From Thermoguttaceae bacterium (lineage in GTDB: Bacteria > Planctomycetota > Planctomycetia > Pirellulales > Thermoguttaceae), in contig JAFQUP010000217.1 of assembly GCA_017408405.1 (NCBI GenBank), forward strand, positions 1 to 64,000: a stretch of 64,000 nucleotides of DNA, in the 5' to 3' direction. The notes under the pieces were generated by a model. That model saw only the letters and a program-made list of their open reading frames with translations, ran no database searches and was not told the DNA's origin. Shown piece by piece: positions 54,928-64,000 of this stretch (positions are counted from its first letter, which is position 1; every line of letters begins with the position of its first letter). A program made the position numbers and the translations under genes.

Positions 54928-56535
54928 CTTTAATTTGATCCGGTCTTTGGGATCAAGAGTCCGATGGAAATTTTGCGTTCCCGCCAAAAGGACGATTCCC
55001 ATTAAGTGCCAAATTTCTCAATAGTTAAATCACAATTGGGAATAATGACACATTAATTCCGGGATAAAGACCTTTTGGGAATCTATCATGTGCGAAATCC
55101 ATGGTTTTCCAACGTAATTTCTGAAATTTATTCCAGAAAACGACAATTGAACGGCTCATTCGTAAAGGGTAAGTGAATACCAAGCGAAAAAATTTGTTGA
55201 CCGTGTGTTCGTCGAACAATTTTCACTTGAGAACACTGTTTTCAAATATCCTTCCGTTTTGAAATTAAAGTATTGAAATTAATGTACTTGGGACAATATT
55301 GGGTAACAGAGCATCCACTGGATGTTCTTTCGCCCAGATAATTATCCAAACTTTTGCGTTAAGGTGATTTTCTTTCAGTCAACAGAGGAATGGAACTTAC
55401 GGAACAGGACCAGTCATCCAAAATGATTTCCCGCGTTTGGGGAGATTTTCTCTCCGAAAACAGAGTTAAACCATTCTGTGAATTTTCCGTTATCCGGAAT
55501 TTTCTGAATTTTCAGTCAGTGACTTTCCCGTATTCGAAATCTATCGAACCGATTCAGTAAATCTCCAATGTCCGAAACATGAATTCCAATTGAATAAAAG
55601 TTTTTATTGCCAATCGTGAGTGATCCGCTTGGTTCAGCAGCCTCTCAAATTGGAAGGAAAATTTTTAATGGATGGAATTTTCTCGAAGGCACGAGCCAAT
55701 TATGGAAATATCGCGCAAAACGAGAGGAAATCCAAACGCAAAAGTGCAATGAAAAACGAAACGAGACCTGCGGACTAAAGGTTTTTCGTCAATGAATCCC
55801 TGAAAAATCCCAAAATTCCAATCTGTTAATACCTCATAAATTTCACGATGTTAATTCCGCGCGAAATAATTTTATTTTGGTATTTCATTGGAAGGGTCTG
55901 AAATCAGGAAACAGGGGTTTCCACAACGGTTTTTTTAACATAAAATGAATTTTACGCAATCTTGAATTACGCAATGGAAATTCGTAAAACAAAGAATCCG
56001 TTCATGGGAAGTACTGCTTTTGACAAATGAAAAAGCTGGAAACACAGCAAGAAACTGGAACAGCCGCTTTCATTAATCCGCTGATGAAATCTCGCTCATC
56101 ATCAACTTACTAATAAAATCGGCATAACCTGCCCTTAAAGTTGAGCAGAAAAGAAATGAAAAGGGGATTTTTCTTCAAAATAAAAGGAAAATCTAAATTG
56201 ATATAGGGTTTATCGGTCGTTCTTTCTCAATACGCAAGAAAACTTTCCAAAAAGTTCAAAATTTTGAAAAAAGTTTTTTCATTCGTACTATTTAGAGTGT
56301 TTTTATCGATTGCTTGCGATTGGCAAAAGCGTAAATTGGATATTTTCTGGCGGAATAGAATATTGATGTTTATGTTGAATTTCAGAATCCGCGGGATGGA
56401 AGTATCGGAAATAGAGGATTTATTCAGGGACGTTTCATTGAAAGGAAATTTTCAGTTTTTTAAGATTGGCATTCTTTATTTAAGATGAGTTTGGAAAAAA
56501 ATTCAGAAAATTCTCAAAAATTTAGTTCCCGCTAC

Positions 56536-56563
56536 TTGCGAAAAAGAGATTTTCAGGCATAAT
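56536..56563 (+). promoter_or_regulatory. Promoter for the ABC permease gene
   Basis: TTGCGA (56536-56541), 16-base spacer and CATAAT (56558-56563), 43 bases before the ATG. The same -35 box and flank occur at 15542. Confidence 0.5.
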
Positions 56564-56605
56564 GAAAGAAAAAGTTTTTCAAATTCCTGTTTTTATTAAG
56601 TACTC

Positions 56606-58576
56606 ATGATTTTTGGTCCCATATTTCAGCGTGAGCTGGCGATTGCGCCGCGCCGCGCGAAACTTTACGCTTCACGTACCGCGTACACCGTGTCGCTTCT
56701 TATCCTGACGGCAACGGCTTGGCTGATTGTTTCCGGTACTCAGCTTATTTCCGATATTGGGGACATGTCCCGATTCGGGAATTCTCTTTTCGCGCTGCTT
56801 GCTCCTCTTCAGCTTGTTCTCGCGATGTTTTTTTCCGCCATTTTCGCGGCGGGGAATGTTTCGCAGGAAAAAGATCGAAATACCTTGGTTCTTCTTTTAC
56901 TTACGCGTATGAATAGCGCGGAACTTGTCCTTGGCAAATTGGGTTCCTCGCTTCTTCACCTTTTCGTGAATCTTTTGGCCGCGGCACCGGTTTTTTTCAT
57001 GATTCTCTGTTTTGGCGGAGTAAGTACGGAGCAGATTTTTCAGTGCCTGCTGATTACGTTTTCGGCAGTACTGATTTGCGGGGTTTTGGGAACATTCATC
57101 GCTTTTTGGCGTGAGCAGACCTTCCAGGCGGTTTCCATGACCTCTTTGATTCTTGTCGTATGGCTTGCCTTTGGGGAATGTCTTGCTTCCGGATTTTTTG
57201 GCGAAAGATTTGTTCTTCCGAGTTTTTCCTTTTCCACCTCTATTACGTGGAGCAGTTGGACTGCTCCTGAAGTTGCCTCTTTCCTCAGTCCTTGGCGGGC
57301 AATGCTTGGGATTACGCGTTTTTCCTCTGAAACCCTTCCATTTCCAATTGTGGCGGTCTCATTTTCGGCGGTTCTTTCCCTCTGGACCATTTTTCGGGTG
57401 CGGGCGTGGAATAGTACGGAACAGCGCAGAGAAGAAACTCATCCCGTTCAAAAGAGGGACGTAACCTTTGAGCAAACCGCGGATGAACCTTTCGAATTGT
57501 TCGAGGATGGGAGCCTTGAGGGAAGCCGGAAGGGAAATGGGAACCTTCAAAAAGAAACGGAAGAATCAAATGCGGCGGAAACGCGAAAAGATAAAATTGA
57601 GAACCAGAAAAAGGGCGTACCTGATTCCGCGTCAGAGAGATTTTCTGAAACCTCTTCGCAAACGGTTTCTGGTTTTGATGTTTCTTCCAGAAATGTTTGG
57701 GATAATCCGATTCTTTGGCGTGAAGTGTGCACGAAAGCATATGGTAAACGCGCGTTTCTGATTCGGTTAAGCTTTTTTCTTTTGTTTGGCGTAACGCTTT
57801 GGGGCGTTCACCAGCATTTGAGTCAGTTTGATTTGACTTTTTATCAGGAAAATGCCGCTGTTTTTCTTTTTTCGATGAAGGTTTTTATTCCGCTTGCGCT
57901 TTTAGCTCTGGTTTTGGTCAATGCTCAGGCTGTTACTTCCATTACGGGAGAAAGAGACGGACGGGCAATTGATCTTCTGCTCGTCACGGACCTTTCTCCA
58001 AAAGAGATTGTTTTTGGGAAACTTGGCGGGATTTTCTGGAATACGCGGGAGATCGTTTTGCTGCCACTTCTTTTTCTGGTTTACCTTTGCTGGCAAAACG
58101 TGGCTTCTGTGGAGATAACTATTTATCTTTTCCTTGGACTGATTGTTCTTTTCTTTTTCGCCGCGGTTTTGGGGATTCATTCCGGGATGACTTATGCCGG
58201 GAGCAGGAGTGCCATTGGCGTGAGCATGGGAACTCTTTTCTTTCTCTTCGTAGGCGTGGCAGTCTGTCTGAGGATGATGCTTTCCATGGGCGGTTCATTT
58301 CATGCCCAGCTTCAGCCGTTCCTGGCTTTTATGGCTGGTGGCGGATTGGCAATGTTCCTTGCGCTTGGGGCAAGAAATCCTTCTTCCGCGATTGGGGTTG
58401 CTTCTTTCGGATGTCCTTTCGCTACTTTTTATGCCATGAGCGCATTGATGATGAACTATACTTTGGGAGTTTTTCTGGTTGTTGCCGTAATGTACGGTTT
58501 CACGACTGCCGCGATGCTTATTCCGGCAATTTCTGAATTTGACATTGCGGTTCATCATGGAGGAAATGAAGATTGA
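56606..58576 (+). CDS. ABC-2-type permease, internally duplicated
   Basis: 656 residues with two membrane modules of about six helices each (about 25-275 and 390-645), joined by a ~110-residue Glu/Lys/Ser-rich loop. Each module carries the same signature after its second helix: QEKDRNTLVLLLLTRMNSAE and GERDGRAIDLLLVTDLSPKE, both followed by VLGKLG/VFGKLGG. This indicates an internal duplication. No ATP-binding subunit is adjacent, so the partner ATPase must lie elsewhere. Transported substrate unknown. zwf follows directly, probably in the same transcript. Confidence 0.83.
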   Translation: MIFGPIFQRELAIAPRRAKLYASRTAYTVSLLILTATAWLIVSGTQLISDIGDMSRFGNSLFALLAPLQLVLAMFFSAIFAAGNVSQEKDRNTLVLLLLTRMNSAELVLGKLGSSLLHLFVNLLAAAPVFFMILCFGGVSTEQIFQCLLITFSAVLICGVLGTFIAFWREQTFQAVSMTSLILVVWLAFGECLASGFFGERFVLPSFSFSTSITWSSWTAPEVASFLSPWRAMLGITRFSSETLPFPIVAVSFSAVLSLWTIFRVRAWNSTEQRREETHPVQKRDVTFEQTADEPFELFEDGSLEGSRKGNGNLQKETEESNAAETRKDKIENQKKGVPDSASERFSETSSQTVSGFDVSSRNVWDNPILWREVCTKAYGKRAFLIRLSFFLLFGVTLWGVHQHLSQFDLTFYQENAAVFLFSMKVFIPLALLALVLVNAQAVTSITGERDGRAIDLLLVTDLSPKEIVFGKLGGIFWNTREIVLLPLLFLVYLCWQNVASVEITIYLFLGLIVLFFFAAVLGIHSGMTYAGSRSAIGVSMGTLFFLFVGVAVCLRMMLSMGGSFHAQLQPFLAFMAGGGLAMFLALGARNPSSAIGVASFGCPFATFYAMSALMMNYTLGVFLVVAVMYGFTTAAMLIPAISEFDIAVHHGGNED

Positions 58577-58593
58577 CAGGAGAAAAAGATAGG

Positions 58594-60273
58594 ATGGAAT
58601 TCTCAATATCGAGGAACGATTTTGCTTTCGGGCAGACTTTTGGTTCGACGAATTTGGCTGACGAAAAAAATTTTTCCTGTGCACCTTTTATTGAGGAAGG
58701 TCGGGCAGACTTAAAAGGTTCAGTACCGTTTTCTCTGGTGATTTTTGGGGCATCGGGTAATCTGACGAAAAGAAAACTAATTCCCGCTCTTGCCCGGCTT
58801 TACGCAAAGAAACAGTTTCCAGAAAATTTCCTAATCGCGGGAGTTGCGCGAAAACCAATGACGAATGAGGAATGGTTCACTTCACTAAAAAATCCGGAAG
58901 GACCTGAGTCTTGGCCTTCCGAATGGTCTGAAGGATGGGAAAAGGAAAAAGTGCCGGAAAATTCCGAGGGAGGTGATTCTCCTTCTGTCTGGCGTGATTT
59001 TGCCCAACATATGATTTACTTTTCAGCAGACGGCACGAGTACTGAAGATCTTGCGCGGCTTGGCGAACGACTTGATTCTCTGGAAAATGGAACGTTCGGG
59101 ATACGTATTTTTTATTTGGCGACTTCTCCAGAGCTTTATCAGCCGATTCTCAGCGCTTTGACACCGGAAGTTTTTCGACTTCGGGAAAAAGGCGTGGATT
59201 GTCGAATCGTAGTGGAAAAACCGTTTGGGAAAGATTTGTTGACCGCCAGAGAGCTGAACGCGGCGTTAAGGGGAGTTTTTCCTGAAAACAGAATTTACCG
59301 TATTGACCATTATCTCGGGAAAGAGACTGCGCGGAATCTACTGGTTCTTCGTTTTGCCAATTCGATTTTTGAGCCGCTCTGGAATCGGCAGTTTATTGAT
59401 CACGTTCAAATTACCGCGAGTGAGGAGGCTTTGGTTGGGCATCGAGCCTCTTACTTTAATCGCGCGGGTATTTTGCGCGACATGTTTCAGAATCACCTTC
59501 TTCAGCTTCTGGCTCTCACCGCGATGGAGGCACCAGCCAGCCTTGAAGCGGAAAGTATCCGAAATGAGAAAGTGAAGGTACTTCAGGCCATTCGTCCTTT
59601 CCAAACGGCTGAAGAGGTTCGTGAACGGACGATTCGCGGGCAGTACGTTCCAGATCCGGTTTGGGGAAATATGGAAAATGAAGGTACTCTTGAACCGGCG
59701 ACACCAACCTTTGCCGCTGTGGAGCTTTATGTTGAAAACTGGCGTTGGAGCGGAGTTCCGTTTTTCCTTCGTTCCGGCAAAGGGATGGGGTGCCGAACGA
59801 CTCAGATTCTGCTTCGTTTTCGAAAACCTCCGCATCTGCTTTTTCCGCAAACGGAGAACTGTGCTCCGAACTCCCTGCTGATTCAGCTTCAGCCGGCAGA
59901 GGGAATTCAGCTTGGATTCGTGACGAAAGTACCCGATACGGAAAAGGAAATTTCTCATGCTGTCATGAGTTTCACTTTTTCCAGGCATTTCAGGGAAACT
60001 TTTCCCGAAGCCTATGAACGTCTTTTACTGGATGTCATTCTTGGAGATCCCGGACTCTTCATTCGTGATGATGAAACTGAAGTCGCGTGGAAGATCATGG
60101 ATCCAATTCAGAAAGTTTGGGATACGTACTTAAGTAAAGGAAATTCTCCTGAGTACCCCGCTCGATACCCAATTGGAAGTTGGGGACCGATAGAGGCGGA
60201 AGAATGGATGGAGCGCCGTGGTCAGGAGTGGTTTAACGTGTGTCCTGTTCTGAGAAAGCCATTGGAAACGTGA
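58594..60273 (+). CDS. zwf: Glucose-6-phosphate 1-dehydrogenase
   Basis: 559 residues from the ATG at 58594, 17 bases after the permease stop; an AGGAG lies upstream. A TTG seven codons earlier overlaps the permease gene. It oxidises glucose-6-phosphate to 6-phosphogluconolactone with NADP. The coenzyme loop is FGASGNLTKRKLIPAL (Asn where Asp is usual). The substrate signature RIDHYLGKE holds the active-site His and Lys. It is about 60 residues longer than typical, with an N-terminal extension (~45) and an insert near residues 105-135 (Pro/Glu/Trp-rich). No pgl or gnd nearby. Confidence 0.95.
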   Translation: MEFSISRNDFAFGQTFGSTNLADEKNFSCAPFIEEGRADLKGSVPFSLVIFGASGNLTKRKLIPALARLYAKKQFPENFLIAGVARKPMTNEEWFTSLKNPEGPESWPSEWSEGWEKEKVPENSEGGDSPSVWRDFAQHMIYFSADGTSTEDLARLGERLDSLENGTFGIRIFYLATSPELYQPILSALTPEVFRLREKGVDCRIVVEKPFGKDLLTARELNAALRGVFPENRIYRIDHYLGKETARNLLVLRFANSIFEPLWNRQFIDHVQITASEEALVGHRASYFNRAGILRDMFQNHLLQLLALTAMEAPASLEAESIRNEKVKVLQAIRPFQTAEEVRERTIRGQYVPDPVWGNMENEGTLEPATPTFAAVELYVENWRWSGVPFFLRSGKGMGCRTTQILLRFRKPPHLLFPQTENCAPNSLLIQLQPAEGIQLGFVTKVPDTEKEISHAVMSFTFSRHFRETFPEAYERLLLDVILGDPGLFIRDDETEVAWKIMDPIQKVWDTYLSKGNSPEYPARYPIGSWGPIEAEEWMERRGQEWFNVCPVLRKPLET

Positions 60274-60289
60274 TTGATTTTGAATTTCA

Positions 60290-60322
60290 GGGGACTTTCT
60301 AAAACTCAATTTCCAAAAGAGA
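60290..60322 (+). repeat. Left edge of the dispersed intergenic repeat
   Basis: GGGGACTTTCTAAAACTCAA followed by TTTCC matches only the first ~30 bases of the full copies. It lies just after zwf. Confidence 0.45.
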
Positions 60323-60498
60323 ATGGAGCGAATGGAGATTTGGGTTCTTCCGCCTGTTTTTTGAGAAAGAAAAAAGAATTTTAACGCTGGATTTTGGAAA
60401 TGTATTTCGCGCGTAATAATTTGAAGGGTGAGCAATCTTCTTCCACGAGATTCGTGTCCAAAAAATCACCCCTCCCCCTAGCATTACTTTTGAAAATA

Positions 60499-60507
60499 TG
60501 ATATAAT
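60499..60507 (+). promoter_or_regulatory. Extended -10 promoter for the polyprenyl synthase
   Basis: TGATATAAT, an extended -10 box, 33 bases before the ATG. No clear -35 box. Confidence 0.5.
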
Positions 60508-60540
60508 TCGAGAAATTTTTAGTATTAGTGGGGGGAACGT

Positions 60541-61599
60541 ATGGACAAAAGTTTTTCCGCAAAACAACTGCCCGCGCCTTTGCGTGAGTTTTATGCGGCA
60601 ATTCAGAATGACCTGGTGGTTATTGAGCAAAAGCTTCATGATTTTCTCGACAGTAAAAATCCATTTATTAAACGGGTCGTGGATCATGGATTTCGACTCG
60701 GTGGTAAACGAATGCGTCCAGCCCTTCACCTCCTTTTTGCTCAAATGGCTGGTTCTATTTCCGCAGAACATTATGTCATTGGAGCCGCGCTTGAAACGAT
60801 CCATACGGCCTCTCTGGTTCACGACGATATTTTGGATGAAGCTCTTACCAGGCGTCATCTTCCGACGATTAATGCCGCTTGGGATAATGAGACAAGTGTT
60901 TTGATGGGAGATTTTATGGTTGCCCGGGCAATGCTTGAGGTGGCCCAGCTTAATGATCTGATTGTGAATCAAATCGTTGCGGAAACCAGTTGCGCACTGT
61001 GTGACGGTGAAATGAGGCAGGTTGGATCCAGAGGCCGTTTTGACCTATCTGAGGAGGAATACTGTGCGATTATTTCTGGAAAAACGGCGGCTCTTTTTGA
61101 ATGTGCTTGCCGGTTAGGTGTTTTTTGCGCGTTGAAAAAGGAACTGTTTTCCGAAAAGGCTGATGATTTTTCGGATTGTCAGAAAATTTTATCGGACGAG
61201 CGTGTCCAAAACGCGGCTATGTTCGGTCGCTGTCTGGGACAGGCGTTTCAAATCGCGGACGATTTGCTCGACATTCTCGGTTCCGAGGAGGAAATGGGAA
61301 AAACTCTTGGTTCGGATTTGGCCAAACAAAAATTGACGTTGCCGATTATTCGTCTTTTGGCTGCTTTACCGGAAAAAGAGAAAGAAGCACTGATCGAAGA
61401 AATCAAAAACAATTTGAATTCTGGAACATACTCTGCCATTCGGCGAATGCTTACCGAATACGGTATTTATGATTCGGTACGGAATACTGCCGTTGGACTT
61501 ATTCGGGAGGCTATTGAGCTTTTGACGGTTTTTCCGGAATCCGAAGCTAAATCGGCTATTTCCAGTTTCGCGAATTACGCGATTGAACGCCAACAGTGA
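60541..61599 (+). CDS. Trans-polyprenyl diphosphate synthase (long-chain type)
   Basis: 352 residues. It extends an allylic diphosphate with isopentenyl diphosphate. Landmarks: GGKRMRPAL, first Asp-rich motif HDDILD, and second Asp-rich motif GQAFQIADDLLD. The residue five before the first Asp-rich motif is alanine, which in this family allows long chains (about C30-C50), as for menaquinone side chains. Similar to IspB/HepT. Product length is an inference. A strong terminator follows at 61714-61745. Confidence 0.92.
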   Translation: MDKSFSAKQLPAPLREFYAAIQNDLVVIEQKLHDFLDSKNPFIKRVVDHGFRLGGKRMRPALHLLFAQMAGSISAEHYVIGAALETIHTASLVHDDILDEALTRRHLPTINAAWDNETSVLMGDFMVARAMLEVAQLNDLIVNQIVAETSCALCDGEMRQVGSRGRFDLSEEEYCAIISGKTAALFECACRLGVFCALKKELFSEKADDFSDCQKILSDERVQNAAMFGRCLGQAFQIADDLLDILGSEEEMGKTLGSDLAKQKLTLPIIRLLAALPEKEKEALIEEIKNNLNSGTYSAIRRMLTEYGIYDSVRNTAVGLIREAIELLTVFPESEAKSAISSFANYAIERQQ

Positions 61600-61713
61600 G
61601 TTGCCGAGAGGTTTGAGGGGACTTCCTGATTTTAATTTCAGACGTCAAATGTTATCCGGCGTAATTTAACAGCGGATTTTACGGATTTTAAGAATTTGAT
61701 TCAGGGTCATTTA

Positions 61714-61745
61714 AAAAGCCGACGGTTTTTTCGTCGGCTTTTTTA
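61714..61745. terminator. Bidirectional terminator
   Basis: A perfect 10-bp stem (61715-61724 with 61732-61741) with A's on the left and T's on the right, serving the polyprenyl synthase and the convergent yidC. Confidence 0.9.
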
Positions 61746-61820
61746 TTTGCGTAATTCGCTTTGACAGACACCAGGAATTTCCGGTGTCTGCCAAACACGT
61801 TGAGCTTTTTAGGTACTTTT

Positions 61821-64000
61821 TTACCTTTTCTTCATTTTGCGTTCCTGGTTTTTGCGGCGTTCAATTTCCGCGTCCCGGGCTTCGACCGCTTTTTGGATTT
61901 CTTCCATCTTTTTACTGAGACGGGTGAAAAACCCTTCTTTTTTCTGAGGCGAATTCAGGTTACTGACTGCTTTGCCGTTCTGAACACGCATGTCGATGAT
62001 TCCGTCAGTAGAGAGCTGGTAATCATCAGCACTCGGCATAAATTTACGTTCCATCAATCCCCAAAGGCTGGAAATGATGAAGTAAATGCAGAGACCGCAC
62101 GGAACCTTGAAGAAAATAAATCCCATGAAAAGCATCATGAATTTCATCATATTCTGCTGCATTCGGGCTTGATCATCGAGTGCCGGAGGCATCATGATCT
62201 TTTGCTGGACGAGGAAGATGATGATCGTCAAAAGCGGCAGAAGGTTAAAGTAAGGACCAAGACCAAAGAAACCGTATCCGCTGCCGATCCATTCAGGAAC
62301 GAAATTTTTCCAGTAAAGGAACATATCCGGAGCAACCAGATTGGAACAAAAACGAACCGTTTCAGTGAAAAGCGGGGCCTGGCGAAGCTCGACATCAACG
62401 AGCAGCGCACGGTAAAGGGCGATGAAGATTGGGAGCTGAATGAGCATGACCCAGCAGCCGCTCATCGGATTATACCGGTATTTTTTGAAAAGCTCCATTT
62501 GAGCCTTCTGACGTTCCATCGGATCTGTGAACTTTTCATTGATGCGCTTTACTTCCGGCTGGATTTTCTGCATGATGATTGAGCTGAGAATCTGTTTCTT
62601 TGACAGCGGGAACATCAAAAGACGCACCAGCGCGGTAAGCAGAAGGATCGCGATTCCGTAATTGCCAAAAATGGAGTAGAAGAAATGGAGAATACCAACC
62701 AGAATACGCGCGATCCATGAGAACCATCCGTAATAAACCACATTATCCAAATCGTATTGCGAAAGGAGTTTGGGACGTTTCGGACCAATGAAAATAGTGA
62801 ATCGCTGATTGGCTTCCTCACCAGGTTTAAGCGTTTTGGCTGGAGACATTACGCGACAGGAAGTATTGGTCTTTGTGATCCATTTTTGCGGAACATTTCC
62901 GACCCGGAGCGTGACAAAACGTTCGATCGGCAACGAAGAACTCGCTTTGTCCGGAATCAGGATTGACGAAAAATACTGCGCGTCCACACCGATATAGTTG
63001 ATTGGCGTCTGCGTGCACTGAATGTGCCGTCCCCATTTTCCGTTCGCGATATTTGAGCAGGTATAGACATTCGGCGTATTCTTTCCTTCGTAACCAATGA
63101 GGACGTCACGAATACCGGGAGTACCCCAGTCACGCCCTGCCTTGGAGCAGAACCAGTAGCCTTCCGTCAAAAGTCCGGTTGGACCATCCTGCTGAATCGC
63201 CATTTTTCTTTCGTGAGTACCGACGTTTTTAACCGAAACATTCAGTGTCAGATGATACGTTGGAGACGCTTCGTCTTTTTTCTGATTTTCTTCCACGCGC
63301 GCGAGAGTAAATGTTTTGCGAACTTCCATCCCGTAAATCGGCATTGAGTAAAGGAAAGTCGCGGAATCCTGACTGGCGCTTTCGACCTTCCAGGTTGCCG
63401 TGTGCATGTCGAAGCCAAGAATTTCCTGATCCAGGAAGGAATCAAGGAACTGGAAATCATCTTTTTGGATTTGATTCTTGACTTCTACGTCCAATTTGGC
63501 CAACGACTTGTCGCCGAAAGCATAGAAAGCGGTAAGGAATGAGAAATTATTCACGCGGTTTACCTGCGTATTGCTCATCGCGTCCTCAAGACTGAGCGTT
63601 TCGTCCGGTTCACGCTCCGGCGCGATGACACTCACCGGTTCACGGGCAAGTACTGCTTCCAGAATGGTTTCAGTCTGCTCCGCCCCTCGTTTAACCGTGA
63701 GGCTGACTTTGGTGCCGGGCAGGAGGTCCTGAACCTTTTCGGTCAAGTCCTGCGCATTGTGAATTTCAGTTTCATTCAGTTTTACGATGCGGTCGCCGAC
63801 CTGGATTCCCGCTTTTTGGGCAGGCGTTCCTTCCCCAACGACATCAACCAGGCAGCCGCCGGCGGCATTCGGATCCGTCTCAAGACTCAGTGAGCCAAGG
63901 TATCCCCCTTTGAAATTCGGACGATCGCTCATGCTTGCCAGGCGTGATTCGTTCATTTCGACGCGCGCGACGGAAGCCCCTTGCGTTGAAAGAGTCACGA
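61821..64000 (-). CDS. yidC: Membrane protein insertase YidC with an embedded PDZ domain (5' truncated)
   Basis: At least 726 residues; the start is beyond the window. After the family's opening TLSTQGASVARVEMNE, a PDZ domain (about 33-115, with GYLGSLS, AGIQVGDRIVKLNE and VSLTVKRG) interrupts the periplasmic domain. The rest of that domain continues to ~425. The Oxa1 core (about 435-660) has five hydrophobic segments, with the usual SKKQILSSIIMQKIQPEVK and YNPMSGCWVMLIQLPIFIALY. A charged coiled tail ends RKMKKR, typical for ribosome contact. YidC inserts membrane proteins alone or with Sec. A PDZ domain is not part of the standard architecture. Confidence 0.92.
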   Translation of the reverse strand, partial: VTLSTQGASVARVEMNESRLASMSDRPNFKGGYLGSLSLETDPNAAGGCLVDVVGEGTPAQKAGIQVGDRIVKLNETEIHNAQDLTEKVQDLLPGTKVSLTVKRGAEQTETILEAVLAREPVSVIAPEREPDETLSLEDAMSNTQVNRVNNFSFLTAFYAFGDKSLAKLDVEVKNQIQKDDFQFLDSFLDQEILGFDMHTATWKVESASQDSATFLYSMPIYGMEVRKTFTLARVEENQKKDEASPTYHLTLNVSVKNVGTHERKMAIQQDGPTGLLTEGYWFCSKAGRDWGTPGIRDVLIGYEGKNTPNVYTCSNIANGKWGRHIQCTQTPINYIGVDAQYFSSILIPDKASSSLPIERFVTLRVGNVPQKWITKTNTSCRVMSPAKTLKPGEEANQRFTIFIGPKRPKLLSQYDLDNVVYYGWFSWIARILVGILHFFYSIFGNYGIAILLLTALVRLLMFPLSKKQILSSIIMQKIQPEVKRINEKFTDPMERQKAQMELFKKYRYNPMSGCWVMLIQLPIFIALYRALLVDVELRQAPLFTETVRFCSNLVAPDMFLYWKNFVPEWIGSGYGFFGLGPYFNLLPLLTIIIFLVQQKIMMPPALDDQARMQQNMMKFMMLFMGFIFFKVPCGLCIYFIISSLWGLMERKFMPSADDYQLSTDGIIDMRVQNGKAVSNLNSPQKKEGFFTRLSKKMEEIQKAVEARDAEIERRKNQERKMKKR

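Larger units (their letters stand above)
54269..56605. other. Gene-poor region of 2.3 kb
   Basis: No credible coding gene. Open frames here (e.g. 54459-54818, 55607-55795, 56264-56488) give Phe/Lys/Arg-rich translations without domains or ribosome sites. Recognised elements are a hairpin at 54377-54411, full repeat copy 5 (54770-54927) and the promoter at 56536-56563. No tRNA cloverleaf or known structured RNA was recognised by eye. It may hold a decayed gene or an unannotated RNA. Confidence 0.6.

Noticed and set aside
55390..55560. 56-codon frame from ATG 55390 in the gene-free region
   Set aside because: The GAGG is too close to the ATG, and there is no recognisable family or composition; likely chance.
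56235..56262. Possible left edge of the dispersed repeat (AACTTTCCAAAAAG)
   Set aside because: Only ~14 bases match, in AT-rich sequence.
56264..56488. 74-codon frame just before the ABC permease
   Set aside because: Phe/Arg/Lys-rich, no ribosome site, and it ends before the permease promoter.
61615..61650. Possible further left edge of the dispersed repeat after the polyprenyl synthase gene
   Set aside because: GGGGACTTCCTGATTTTAATTTC matches only loosely; too short to separate from chance.

Overview
The window looks like a chromosomal segment of a Planctomycetota bacterium, probably an anaerobic or fermentative member of the Pirellulales side of the phylum. This is inferred from gene content, not from a search. 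Supporting signs are Tat-exported Gfo/Idh/MocA and DapA-like proteins, an NPCBM-tailed glycosidase, a FliA/WhiG-type sigma factor used outside a flagellar cluster, a Ski2-like helicase with a long disordered insert, a GspE/PilB-like protein that is membrane-anchored, Pro/Gln-rich and Cys-rich exported proteins, and Rex together with an iron alcohol dehydrogenase. I see no prophage, insertion sequence, CRISPR array, rRNA or tRNA.

Layout. 0-8.9 kb: the 3' end of an RGG-tailed protein, an Fe-alcohol dehydrogenase, a YugP-like membrane zinc peptidase, a membrane-anchored protein, a large clan GH-D glycosidase with an NPCBM domain, then (minus) a receiver-like protein and pheA. 9-17 kb: trxA, folE, a 1225-residue FAD/Fe-S 2-hydroxyacid dehydrogenase, a Tat-exported DapA-like protein, and a pair of genes for a tandem ACT protein and a PaaK-like protein. 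17-26 kb: thrC, a small membrane protein, a UroD-superfamily protein, a glycerophosphodiesterase, an oxoamine-synthase-like protein lacking its lysine, a YbhN-type flippase-like membrane protein and a Pro/Gln-rich exported protein. 26-33 kb: an RluA-type pseudouridine synthase, trpB, two small Cys-rich exported proteins, rplT-rpmI and a membrane-anchored protein. 34-43 kb: a membrane-tethered GspE-like protein, a CvpA-like protein, an SGNH hydrolase, purH, a fused metX-metW and an exported esterase. 43-54 kb: a TPR protein, a HEAT protein and Gfo/Idh/MocA protein, a GT4-rex pair, the Ski2-like helicase and the sigma factor. 54.3-56.6 kb has no credible gene. 56.6-64 kb: an ABC-2 permease, zwf, a long-chain polyprenyl synthase and yidC, which carries a PDZ domain and runs off the window.

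Biosynthetic genes (pheA, trpB, thrC, metXW, folE, purH) are scattered singly rather than in pathway operons. Many transcription units have a legible sigma70-like promoter (TTGACA/TTGAAA, 16-17 bp, TAAAAT/TATAAT) and a hairpin terminator, so most genes appear to be transcribed alone or in pairs.

The least expected signal is in the spacers. A dispersed repeat of about 155 bp, with complementary ends and a central palindrome, occurs in at least five full-length copies (17.3, 22.2, 33.3, 53.2 and 54.8 kb), plus half or edge copies. All lie between genes. It resembles an ERIC-like or MITE-like element and I do not recognise it as a named family. A second theme is fold-preserving loss of active-site residues, in a PaaK-like protein, an oxoamine-synthase-like protein, a GspE-like ATPase, a DapA-like protein and receiver-like domains.
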